Shown: positions 1 to 6,611 of the stretch, piece after piece
Layout: each line of letters starts with the position of its first letter
Position numbering within the stretch: position 1 is the first letter of the stretch
Origin: JAAFHS01 sp043751715
GTDB taxonomy: Bacteria; Pseudomonadota; Alphaproteobacteria; Rhodobacterales; Rhodobacteraceae
Assembly (NCBI GenBank): GCA_043751715.1
Contig: JAYUZO010000239.1
Coordinates: forward strand, 1-12,655
Reading direction: 5' to 3'
DNA: 12,655 nucleotides
The notes under the pieces: generated by a model
What the model saw: only the letters and a program-made list of their open reading frames with translations
The model's database searches: none
What the model was told of the DNA's origin: nothing
Position numbers and translations under genes: made by a program

Positions 1-29
1 CGTTCACCTTGTGGGGCTTTGCCCGATGA
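1..29 (+). CDS. 3' tail of an upstream gene (partial)
   Basis: In frame 3 the first bases read FTLWGFAR and end in TGA at 27-29, which overlaps the ATG at 26 in an ATGA junction. The same junction type occurs three more times in this window (1156, 4159, 11918), so a gene ending here is plausible. Too little is present to name a product. If real, it is probably co-transcribed with the Rieske oxygenase and could encode its electron-transfer partner, but this is only a guess. Confidence 0.3.
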
Positions 30-1159
30 CCATGGCCAAACCGCTGTCCCCTGCTGCCGAACTGCATGCGAATGTGGCGGTGCCGTTTGCGCAGGCCCAT
101 GCCATGCCGAAATCTGTCTATACCTCGGCGGCATTTCTGGCACAGGAAGAACGCCATGTGTTCGCGCATGACTGGCAATGTGCGGGCCGGGCGGATGCGC
201 TGCCTAATGCCGGTGATTACCTGACCATGACAATCGCGGGTGAGCCGGTGATCGTGCTGCGCGATGGCGCGGGGCAGTTGCGCGCCATGTCCAATGTGTG
301 CCGCCACCGGATGAGCACGCTGCTGACAGGCCGGGGCAATACGCGCAGCATTGTGTGCCCCTATCATGCCTGGACCTATAATCTGGATGGCAGCCTGCGC
401 GGGGCGCCTGCCATGGGGCTGAACACGGCGTTCTGCAAGGACAAGGTCGCGCTGCCAGCCCTGCGCGCGGTGGATTGGCTGGGTTGGATCATGGTCACGC
501 TGAACCCCGATGCGCCTGATCCGCATGTGGCGTTGCGGGGTGTGGAAAACCTTGTCGGCTATCTGGATATGGCCAGTTACCGCGAAACCTTCCGCGAGGA
601 ATTTCACTGGGCCACCAACTGGAAGGTGCTGGCCGAGAATTTCATGGAAAGTTACCATTTGCCGGTGTGCCATGCGGGCACGATTGGCGGGTCGGTTGAC
701 CTGCTGAAAATGACCTGCCCGGAGGGGACGCCTGCCTTCAACTATCACTTCATCATGAAAAACGACACGGTGCCACTGTCGCTTGCGCATCCGGGCAATA
801 CGACGCTGCAGGGCGATCAGCGTCGCATCACATGGCTGCTTTCGATATACCCTGCATTGCTGATCACGCTGACGCCGGGGTATTTCTGGTATCTGTGCCT
901 GTCCCCTGATGGGCCGGGCCATGTGAACGTGCTGTTTGGTGGCGGCATGTCGGCCGACTGGTGCGCCGATCCGCAGGCGGGGGCGCATCTGGCGGCGGTC
1001 AAAGCGCTGCTGGACGCGGTGAACACCGAAGACAAGGGCTGTGTGGAGCGGGTGTTTGCGGGCATTTCGGCGGGGATGTCATCCCCCGGCCCGCTGTCAC
1101 ATCTGGAGCGGCCGATTTTCGAATTCGCGCAGTATCTTGCCAGCCGCATTCCCGCATGA
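26..1159 (+). CDS. Rieske non-haem iron oxygenase, alpha subunit
   Basis: This is the catalytic subunit of a Rieske-type oxygenase (ring-hydroxylating or amine-demethylating class), about 377 residues. The Rieske 2Fe-2S ligands are visible as Cys92-x-His94 and Cys111-x2-His114 (NVCRHR and CPYH). The mononuclear iron site follows as NFMESYHLPVCH, giving His211 and His216, with Asp336 in NTEDKG the probable third ligand; Asn205 and Glu208 complete the usual motif. The start at 26 is chosen because it forms an ATGA overlap with an upstream frame; GTG at 11 and ATG at 32 are alternatives. The stop overlaps the ATG of the CbiX-like gene, so the two are translationally coupled. No ferredoxin or reductase partner is in the window. 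The substrate cannot be read from sequence: relatives act on aromatics, but also on glycine betaine, stachydrine and carnitine. Family confidence is high; substrate is unknown. Confidence 0.93.
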   Translation: MTMAKPLSPAAELHANVAVPFAQAHAMPKSVYTSAAFLAQEERHVFAHDWQCAGRADALPNAGDYLTMTIAGEPVIVLRDGAGQLRAMSNVCRHRMSTLLTGRGNTRSIVCPYHAWTYNLDGSLRGAPAMGLNTAFCKDKVALPALRAVDWLGWIMVTLNPDAPDPHVALRGVENLVGYLDMASYRETFREEFHWATNWKVLAENFMESYHLPVCHAGTIGGSVDLLKMTCPEGTPAFNYHFIMKNDTVPLSLAHPGNTTLQGDQRRITWLLSIYPALLITLTPGYFWYLCLSPDGPGHVNVLFGGGMSADWCADPQAGAHLAAVKALLDAVNTEDKGCVERVFAGISAGMSSPGPLSHLERPIFEFAQYLASRIPA

Positions 1160-1875
1160 CGCAGGCGGCGCTGATCATCACCCACGGCCAGCCGTCCGAG
1201 CCTGAGGTGGCAGAGGCGGCACTGGCACGCGTTGCGGCGCAGGTTGCGGCCATTCTGCCTGCTTGGCGCGTGGGGTCGGCCACCCTTGCGGCGGAGGGGC
1301 GGCTGGCGGCGGTGGTGGGCGATCTGGGGCCAGCGGGCCTTGTGTTCCCGATGTTCATGGCGTGTGGATGGTTCACCGGCACGCATCTGCCCAAACGTCT
1401 GGCCGAGGCGGGCGGGGCGGGCTGGCAGCTGACCATGCCGATGGGATGCAATCCGGCCATTCAGGGGCTGGCGGCGGCGCTTGTGCATGCCGCGCTGATT
1501 GCGCCCGCCGGTGACACCGATCTGATCCTGGCCGCCCACGGGTCTGGCCGCAGTGATGCGCCGTCTGTTATTGCGCATGCGTTGGCACGCACCATCGGGC
1601 GCAGCCTTGGGTTGCGGCGGTCTGTGGCGGCCTTTATCGACCAAAGCCCGCGTCTGGCTGACCTTTCGGGCTTTGACCAGAACGCCATCTGCCTGCCGTA
1701 TTTCGCGGCAGACGGTGGGCATGTGCAGCAGGATATCCCGCAGGCGTTGGCTGCTGCAGGCTTTGCCGGGCGGCTATTGCCCCCGCTTGGGTCTGATGAC
1801 CGCGTACCGGCGATGATCGCACAAACGCTGCACACGCAGTATGTTGCGCAGCAGTTCCCCGAAATTGCGCGGTAA
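1156..1875 (+). CDS. CbiX/SirB-family tetrapyrrole metal chelatase, two-lobed
   Basis: A 239-residue soluble protein of the class II chelatase family (CbiX/SirB), which inserts Co(II) or Fe(II) into sirohydrochlorin or a similar tetrapyrrole for cobalamin or sirohaem synthesis. Two half-domains are visible. The first starts with LIITHGQ (His10) and has MFMACGWFTGTHLPKRL around His77. The second starts with LILAAHGSGRSD (His128) and carries the clearest family signature, CLPYFAADGGHVQQDIPQAL around His189. The length fits the long, internally duplicated form rather than the roughly 120-residue short form. ATG at 1156 overlaps the Rieske stop (ATGA), so this start is preferred over upstream in-frame codons. 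Standing with a Rieske oxygenase instead of other cob genes is unusual. The metal and substrate are not proven by sequence alone. Confidence 0.85.
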   Translation: MTQAALIITHGQPSEPEVAEAALARVAAQVAAILPAWRVGSATLAAEGRLAAVVGDLGPAGLVFPMFMACGWFTGTHLPKRLAEAGGAGWQLTMPMGCNPAIQGLAAALVHAALIAPAGDTDLILAAHGSGRSDAPSVIAHALARTIGRSLGLRRSVAAFIDQSPRLADLSGFDQNAICLPYFAADGGHVQQDIPQALAAAGFAGRLLPPLGSDDRVPAMIAQTLHTQYVAQQFPEIAR

Positions 1876-1877
1876 GA

Positions 1878-1895
1878 TCGGCCATTTCTGGCCGA
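1878..1895. other. Perfect 7-bp hairpin after the chelatase gene
   Basis: TCGGCCA at 1878-1884 pairs fully with TGGCCGA at 1889-1895 around a TTTC loop, two bases after the chelatase stop. On the plus strand it is followed by AAAACC, not a T run, so it is not a classical intrinsic terminator. It could protect the 3' end of the Rieske-chelatase transcript or slow polymerase. Confidence 0.45.
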
Positions 1896-1912
1896 AAACC
1901 AGCCAAAAAGAC

Positions 1913-1926
1913 TGTCCGAACGGACA
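1913..1926. promoter_or_regulatory. 14-bp palindrome, candidate operator before the response regulator
   Basis: TGTCCG-AA-CGGACA is a perfect inverted repeat of 6-base arms. It lies about 150 bases before the response-regulator start and just upstream of a weak -10-like TATGCT at 1951-1956. The symmetry and position suggest a site for a dimeric regulator such as a TetR- or LuxR-type protein. The binding protein is unknown, and the promoter assignment is weak because no good -35 is visible. Confidence 0.4.
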
Positions 1927-2079
1927 TGTTTCCAGCCCTTGCCTTACTGCTATGCTGCGCAGGGTAACGGGACGGGCCAGCAAGCCGGTTTTGCATACGA
2001 TGCGCAACGCGGGGTTAACCGCGAGTAAATGAAAAGCCACGCGTCTGACAGACCACGGCAAGCAATGAACGGGACAAGC

Positions 2080-2679
2080 ATGCGGATACTTTTGGCCGAC
2101 CGACAAGTTTTGGTCCGCACTGCGCTATCATCTTATATGGCGGCGGCGGGTTTGCCTGCGGTGACCCAGTCAGCGAGCCTGTCAGATGTGACGGGCCAGT
2201 TGGCCGCTGCGAAATTTGATCTGGCGCTGCTGGATGGATCGGTTGTGGGGCTGGAGGATCTTGCGGCCATCACCGCGGCAGCACCCCAGACAAAAATCGC
2301 GATGCTGACGGGCTTTGTCGGGCGCGAGCAGGTGGAAACGGCTTTGCGTGCCGGTGCCCTTGGGGTGATCAGCAAAACGATGACGGGTGAGGATTTCGTG
2401 GTTGCTGTGCGTGAATTGCTGGCGGGGCGGCAGGTTGTGCCAGTGGCCATTCCGGCGGCAGCAGGCACGGGCGCGCACGGCACGCCTTACGCGCTGACGC
2501 GGCGGGAACTGGACGTGCTGCGCGGGCTGTTTGCGGGCAAATCAAACAAGGAAATCGGGCGTGATCTGGAACTGCAAGAGGTGACGGTCAAGCTGCATGT
2601 CAAAACCCTCAGCCGCAAGCTGAACGCCAAGAATCGCACGCATGCCACAATGATTGCACGCAACGAAGGGTTGGTCTGA
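2080..2679 (+). CDS. NarL/LuxR-family response regulator
   Basis: A 199-residue two-component response regulator. The receiver domain covers residues 1-115: MRILLADRQVLVRTAL opens it, the phospho-acceptor is Asp52 (LALLDGSV), Thr77 lies in AMLTGF, and the conserved Lys is Lys99 (ISKTM). A LuxR-type helix-turn-helix follows at about 138-199 (LTRRELDVLRGLFAGKSNKEIG, then VTVKLHVKTLSRKLNAKNRT). The usual acidic pair at the start of the receiver reads Asp7-Arg8 where DDH is typical, so one Mg-coordinating acid is missing. I chose the ATG at 2080, since GGGA lies 5 bases upstream and it begins exactly at the receiver; ATGs at 2029 and 2065 are in frame but have no clear ribosome site. No histidine kinase is adjacent, so it is an orphan here and its target genes are unknown. 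Confidence 0.9.
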   Translation: MRILLADRQVLVRTALSSYMAAAGLPAVTQSASLSDVTGQLAAAKFDLALLDGSVVGLEDLAAITAAAPQTKIAMLTGFVGREQVETALRAGALGVISKTMTGEDFVVAVRELLAGRQVVPVAIPAAAGTGAHGTPYALTRRELDVLRGLFAGKSNKEIGRDLELQEVTVKLHVKTLSRKLNAKNRTHATMIARNEGLV

Positions 2680-2685
2680 CCCCAT

Positions 2686-2760
2686 TCCGGGCCTGACCCG
2701 GGATCTCGTCGTATTCCGGGGCGCGCTGCCATGGCCAGAGGCCCCGGATCAGGTCCGGGG
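2686..2760. repeat. Pair of inverted palindromic repeats between convergent genes
   Basis: Two related hairpins lie in opposite orientation. The first is CCGGG-CCTGA-CCCGG at 2687-2701. The second, at 2742-2760, is CCCCGGA-TCAGG-TCCGGGG, whose reverse complement again has CCTGA as loop. Such paired palindromic units resemble REP/BIME-type intergenic repeats, and similar sequences are familiar to me from Rhodobacterales genomes. Placed between the convergent ends of the response regulator (stop 2679) and the glutamine-synthetase-like gene (stop 2777), they probably also limit read-through in both directions. No T run follows, so classical intrinsic termination is uncertain. Confidence 0.6.
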
Positions 2761-2776
2761 CACGTGTTGCCCCGGC

Positions 2777-4159
2777 CTACACCGTATGAAGATACAGATC
2801 GTAATCCACCTCTGACACGGTGCGCGCCACACGGGCATATTCCGCCTCTTTCACCGCTACGAACGTGCGGTGCATATCCGTCCCCAAGGCACCCTTCAAA
2901 AACGCACTGTCCTTGGCCACCATGATCGCCCCGCGCCAGTCCACCGGCATCGGCGGGCCTTCGCTGGCATAGCCATTGCCCGTCACCTCTGGCCCCGGAT
3001 CAATCCGGTTCGCCAGCCCGTGCCGGATACCGGCCAGCACGGTTGCCGCCACCAGATAGGGGTTCGCATCCACGCCCGCAGGCCGGTGTTCGATCCTGCG
3101 CGCGCCGATATCGCCTGCCGGAATGCGCAGGGCAACCGAGCGGTTGTTGACCCCCCATGTGGGTGCGACCGGCGCATAGGATTGCCCGACAAACCGCCGC
3201 CACGAATTGGCATGGGGCGCGAACACCAGCATCGATTCCCCCATGGTTTCGCGCAGGCCCCCAAGGGCGTGCAGGATGGAAGGCGCCCATTGCCCTTCGG
3301 TGTCTTCAACGAAAACATTCTTGCCCGCAGCGTCCTGCAAGGACACATGGAAATGCATCCCCGACCCCGCATAATCCGCAATCGGCTTGGCCATGAAACA
3401 CGCCGTCACCCCGTGTGCGCGCGCCTGCGCCCGCACGATGCGTTTCAGCCGGATCAGATCATCTGCCACGGCCAGCACGTCCGTCCGGTAGTGCAGGGTC
3501 AATTCGTACTGCCCCGGCGCAAATTCGGAAATCATCGTTTCCGCCTTGATCCCCGCCAAGGCCGCGCCCGCATAAATATCATTGAACAGGGGCAGCATGC
3601 CGTGCAGCGCATCCACCGAATAGACTTCGGTCTTGTGTGATTGCCGCCCATCCAGCACATCTGCCGCCGGGCGCACCCGGCCATCGGGGCCGCGCGTGTT
3701 GGCCAGCAAAAAGAACTCCAGCTCGAACGCCCCCGCCGGGTGCAGCCCTTCGGTGGCCATCGCCGCCACCTGACGGGCAAGCGCATGGCGGGGGTCTGAT
3801 GTCATGGGCGTATCATCGAGGTTATAGCACATCAGCAGCACCTCACCGCGCGGCGGGGTGGTGTTGTGCAAGGCGACCAATGACCCCGGAATGGGCCATG
3901 CCCGGCGGTCACCATCGCCTTCGTCCCAAATCAGGCCGGTTTCATGCACATCCTCGCCGCAGATATCCAGACCGAGGATGGAAATCGGCAGATGGCGGCC
4001 GTTGTTGTAAATCGACAAAAGCTCGTGCCGGCGGATGATCTTGCCCCGGCCGATTCCGTTCGAATCGTGCAAGACGATATCGAACGCCTCAATCTGCGGA
4101 TGGGCGGCAAGGAAGGCTTCGGCTTCAGCTACGGTGGAGCCGGAAGGGGAATGTGTCAT
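2777..4159 (-). CDS. Glutamine synthetase family protein, gamma-glutamylputrescine synthetase (PuuA)-like
   Basis: A 460-residue ATP-dependent glutamate-amine ligase of the glutamine synthetase superfamily. The N-terminal beta-grasp part ends around residue 100; the catalytic domain follows. Active-site signatures are FELEFFL (metal ligands Glu146, Glu148), SEFAPGQYEL (Glu212, Glu219), GSGMHFHVSL (His269), NNRSVALRIP (Arg340, Arg345) and EHRPAGVDANPYL (Glu357, Arg359). There is no adenylylation-loop tyrosine region typical of GlnA that I can recognise. Overall it resembles E. coli PuuA much more than GlnA, so it probably gamma-glutamylates an amine such as putrescine, another polyamine or a short alkylamine. 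ATG at 4159 overlaps the aminotransferase stop (ATGA on the minus strand), so the two genes are translationally coupled; an in-frame TTG at 4165 is less likely. The exact amine is unknown. Confidence 0.9.
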   Translation of the reverse strand: MTHSPSGSTVAEAEAFLAAHPQIEAFDIVLHDSNGIGRGKIIRRHELLSIYNNGRHLPISILGLDICGEDVHETGLIWDEGDGDRRAWPIPGSLVALHNTTPPRGEVLLMCYNLDDTPMTSDPRHALARQVAAMATEGLHPAGAFELEFFLLANTRGPDGRVRPAADVLDGRQSHKTEVYSVDALHGMLPLFNDIYAGAALAGIKAETMISEFAPGQYELTLHYRTDVLAVADDLIRLKRIVRAQARAHGVTACFMAKPIADYAGSGMHFHVSLQDAAGKNVFVEDTEGQWAPSILHALGGLRETMGESMLVFAPHANSWRRFVGQSYAPVAPTWGVNNRSVALRIPAGDIGARRIEHRPAGVDANPYLVAATVLAGIRHGLANRIDPGPEVTGNGYASEGPPMPVDWRGAIMVAKDSAFLKGALGTDMHRTFVAVKEAEYARVARTVSEVDYDLYLHTV

Positions 4160-5508
4160 GTGCAAAGGTCCGTCAGGATTTCGTCAAAGGCGGCGATCAG
4201 GCGGTCAACTTGACGGCGTTTGGTGGCAGGGCTGATCAGCATCATGTTGTGAAAGGGTGCGATCAGGCAGCCCCGGTTCAACAGCGCCGTATGCAGCACG
4301 CCCTCAACCAAGGGCTGATGCGCAAGGGCTGCGTCAGCGCCATTCTGCAAGCGACCGGCGGCGCAGATGAACTCCACCCGCGCGCCCACCCGCACCACAT
4401 GCCACGGCAGCGCATGCCGCGTCACCACTGCCGCCAGCCCCGCCTGCAGGCGGTTGGCAAGGGCATCCATATGGCCATAGTTGGCGGGCGTCATCACCTG
4501 CGCCAGCGTGGCCTTCAGGCAGGCGAACTGCATCGGGTTGGCCGACAGGGTGGTGCCCATGCCGGAATGCCCCGGCGCACGCGCGGCGTTGACTGTGGCA
4601 TAGCGCGCGGCAAGGTCTGGGCGCAGGCCCCAGATGGCGGTGGGCATGCCGCCAGCCACGCATTTGCCAGCCACAAAGATATCAGGGTTCAGGCCATGCA
4701 CACCGGTATAGCCGCCAAGCCCGGTCGAAATGGTATGTGTCTCATCCATCGTCAGCAGCGTGCCGTATTGCGTGCACAGATCGCGCAGGCCGGCCAGAAA
4801 GCCGGGCGCAGGCAGTACCATGCAGGAATTCGTCATCACCGGTTCGGTCAGCACGCAGGCGACATCGCCCTTGGCCAGTGCTGCCTCAACCGCCGCCAGA
4901 TCGTTGAACTCCACACAGACGGCACCCAGCGTCAAGTCGGCCACCTGCCCCAAAAGGCCCGCGCGGTTGACAGTGCGCCCGCCCTCCAGCGTCACCATCG
5001 CATCATCAATCGTGCCGTGGTAACAGCCGTTGAACACCAGCACCTTTGGCCGCCCGGTCACAGCCCGCGCCACGCGCAGGGCAAAGCGGTTGGCATCGGT
5101 GGCGGTGGTCGCGATCTGCCAGCGGAAATCGCCGAACACCTCGGTCAGCAGCCGCCCTGCATCTGCGGCATCAGATGATGGCAGCATATAGGTCAGCCCG
5201 GCCTTGGCCTGTGCGGCTATTGCCTTTGCCACGGGTGCTGGCGAATGGCCGAACATCGACCCGGTATCGCCAAGGCAGAAATCATCCATCTCGAACCCGT
5301 CAACGCAGGTCAGCCGCGCGCCCTTGGCACGGGCGACCACCATGGGAAACGGCATTGGCCAATCCGTCATCCAATGCATCGGCACGCCTGACAGCCAGTG
5401 GTCCGACTGCGCCGCCTTGGACACGGGCCGCAGAGCACCATAGCGCCGCGCCTCGCGGTCGCGGATCGCGGTCAGCCGCGCTGTATCAAGTCCTGCAATG
5501 CGTGGCAT
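4156..5508 (-). CDS. Class III PLP-dependent aminotransferase, HemL-like
   Basis: A 450-residue fold-type I PLP enzyme of class III, with the look of glutamate-1-semialdehyde aminomutase relatives. Visible features: a YHG motif at 163-165 that packs on PLP, LLTMDETHTI with Asp255 that contacts the pyridine nitrogen, FVAGKCVAGGMPTAIWG with Lys282 as Schiff-base lysine, and GHSGMGTTLSANPM near 313-326. ATG at 5508 is chosen because AGGGGA stands 7 bases upstream on the minus strand; the open frame extends to a TTG at 5544 without a ribosome site. It overlaps the downstream PuuA-like ligase by 4 bases, so both probably form an operon for amine or omega-amino-acid catabolism. It is unlikely to be hemL itself: the partner ligase and the divergent residues around the motifs argue against it. 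The substrate is inferred only from context. Confidence 0.9.
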   Translation of the reverse strand: MPRIAGLDTARLTAIRDREARRYGALRPVSKAAQSDHWLSGVPMHWMTDWPMPFPMVVARAKGARLTCVDGFEMDDFCLGDTGSMFGHSPAPVAKAIAAQAKAGLTYMLPSSDAADAGRLLTEVFGDFRWQIATTATDANRFALRVARAVTGRPKVLVFNGCYHGTIDDAMVTLEGGRTVNRAGLLGQVADLTLGAVCVEFNDLAAVEAALAKGDVACVLTEPVMTNSCMVLPAPGFLAGLRDLCTQYGTLLTMDETHTISTGLGGYTGVHGLNPDIFVAGKCVAGGMPTAIWGLRPDLAARYATVNAARAPGHSGMGTTLSANPMQFACLKATLAQVMTPANYGHMDALANRLQAGLAAVVTRHALPWHVVRVGARVEFICAAGRLQNGADAALAHQPLVEGVLHTALLNRGCLIAPFHNMMLISPATKRRQVDRLIAAFDEILTDLCT

Positions 5509-5546
5509 GGTCAGATCCCCTGTGTTCGGGGCGGTGTATGCCAAAA

Positions 5547-5560
5547 CTTTTGATCAAAAG
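5547..5560. promoter_or_regulatory. 14-bp perfect palindrome upstream of the aminotransferase-ligase operon
   Basis: CTTTTGATCAAAAG is a perfect palindrome 39 bases before the aminotransferase ATG, in an otherwise AT-poor spacer. Its place in the promoter region suggests an operator for the amine operon. It does not match the FNR consensus, which needs four bases between TTGAT and ATCAA. The regulator is unknown. Confidence 0.4.
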
Positions 5561-5575
5561 AAAGGCCCGTTGGGC
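5561..5575 (-). terminator. Weak intrinsic terminator after trpA
   Basis: On the minus strand, shortly after the trpA stop, GCCC and GGGC (5572-5575 and 5565-5568) can form a 4-bp stem with a 3-base loop, followed by the T-rich run CTTTCTTTT. The stem is short, so termination would be partial at best and trpA may read through into the aminotransferase operon. Confidence 0.3.
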
Positions 5576-5579
5576 GCGG

Positions 5580-6371
5580 TTACACCCGGTGCGCGCCCGC
5601 AGCCAGTGCCGCAATCCCCGCCAGCACATCAGCCACCGGTTTGCCCGCGCCAATTTCCTTTACAATGGCCGACCCCACCACACAGCCATCGGCAATGGAT
5701 GCAATCGCTGCCGCCTGATCGGGTGTGCTGATCCCAAAGCCCACGATGACCGGCAGATCGGTGGCCGCCTTGATCCGCGCCACCTCGGGGGCCACATCCG
5801 TGGCCACGGCTGCTGCCGCCCCGGTAATGCCGGTGACCGAAACGTAATAGACAAAACCAGAGGTGTTTTCCAACACCTTGGGCAAACGCCTGGCATCGGT
5901 GGTGGGTGTGGCCAGCCGGATAAAGTTCAAACCCATGGCCTGTGCGGGGATGCACAATTCGCTGTCTTCTTCGGGCGGCAGATCGACCACGATCAGCCCG
6001 TCAATCCCTGCGGCCTTGGCCTCGGTCAGAAAACGGTCAACGCCGCGGCTGTAGATCGGGTTGTAATAGCCCATCATCACGATCGGCGTTGTGTCATCAC
6101 CGACGCGGAAATCGCGCACCATCTGCAACGTCGCCTCCAACGTCATCCCACCCTCCAGCGCGCGTTGGCCTGCCAACTGAATGGTCGGGCCATCGGCCAT
6201 CGGATCGGTAAAGGGCATGCCAAGTTCGATGATATCGACGCCCGCGCCGGGCATGCCCTTCATCACGGCCAGTGCCGTGGCCACATCGGGATCACCGCCC
6301 ATGATATAGGCCACAAACGCCTTTTTTTGCGCAGCGCGCAGGCGGGCAAAGGTGGTGTCGATGCGGGTCAT
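5580..6371 (-). CDS. trpA: Tryptophan synthase alpha chain
   Basis: TrpA (263 residues) cleaves indole-3-glycerol phosphate to indole and glyceraldehyde 3-phosphate, and passes indole to TrpB in the alpha2-beta2 complex. The signature IIELGMPFTDPMADGPTIQ is present, with the catalytic Glu49 and Asp60 at exactly the same numbers as in the classic enterobacterial enzyme. The phosphate-binding C-terminal half shows VIVGFGIS and DGCVVGSAIVK. The length is normal for the family. ATG at 6371 (MTRIDTTF) is chosen as the usual family start, with AGG a few bases upstream; the open frame runs on to 6440 without support. No trpB or trpF is adjacent, so trpA is separated from its partners here. An in-frame A_AAA_AAG run occurs at codons 15-17. 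Confidence 0.97.
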   Translation of the reverse strand: MTRIDTTFARLRAAQKKAFVAYIMGGDPDVATALAVMKGMPGAGVDIIELGMPFTDPMADGPTIQLAGQRALEGGMTLEATLQMVRDFRVGDDTTPIVMMGYYNPIYSRGVDRFLTEAKAAGIDGLIVVDLPPEEDSELCIPAQAMGLNFIRLATPTTDARRLPKVLENTSGFVYYVSVTGITGAAAAVATDVAPEVARIKAATDLPVIVGFGISTPDQAAAIASIADGCVVGSAIVKEIGAGKPVADVLAGIAALAAGAHRV

Positions 6372-6394
6372 TACTATACCTGTCTTTTTGATTG

Positions 6395-6410
6395 CCAGCC
6401 TTACGGCTGG
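6395..6410 (-). other. Leader hairpin upstream of trpA
   Basis: CCAGCC (6395-6400) and GGCTGG (6405-6410) form a perfect 6-bp stem with a 4-base loop, about 24 bases before the trpA start. On the minus strand it is followed by CAATCAAAAAG, not by T residues, so it is not an attenuator of the classic type, and no Trp-rich leader peptide is obvious. It may affect mRNA stability or ribosome access. Confidence 0.35.
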
Positions 6411-6528
6411 ACCAAAAATGCGTTCACGGTGACGTCGCATGCGGACGGACCCAACGCAATACCTTCAGTTATAAACTGTGATAAATGCAGCCGGGGGAAG
6501 CGTAAGTTGGTTGGCCAGGCAGCGGTCA

Positions 6529-6558
6529 TTCACATCCTGTCTAGCCATGTCACATAAA
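6529..6558 (+). promoter_or_regulatory. Putative sigma-70-type promoter of the opgB-like gene
   Basis: TTCACA at 6529-6534 (5 of 6 to the -35 consensus) is separated by 18 bases from CATAAA at 6553-6558 (4 of 6 to the -10). Transcription would begin near 6565, about 47 bases before the proposed TTG start. The surrounding divergent spacer (6372-6611) also holds CAGTT-ATA-AACTG at 6466-6478, a short palindrome of unknown meaning. Confidence 0.3.
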
Positions 6559-6611
6559 AGTGCCGTAAAGGTTAGGTTTAACAGTCAGTCATCATTGATC
6601 GGACTCACTGC

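Noticed and set aside
2992..3010. CCCCGGATCAATCCGG resembling the intergenic repeat
   Set aside because: It lies inside the coding sequence of the PuuA-like ligase and lacks the full second arm; judged coincidental.
5046..6557. 503-codon open frame on the plus strand
   Set aside because: It is antisense to trpA and the aminotransferase, with no recognisable domain and an Arg/His/Pro-rich composition; a shadow frame.
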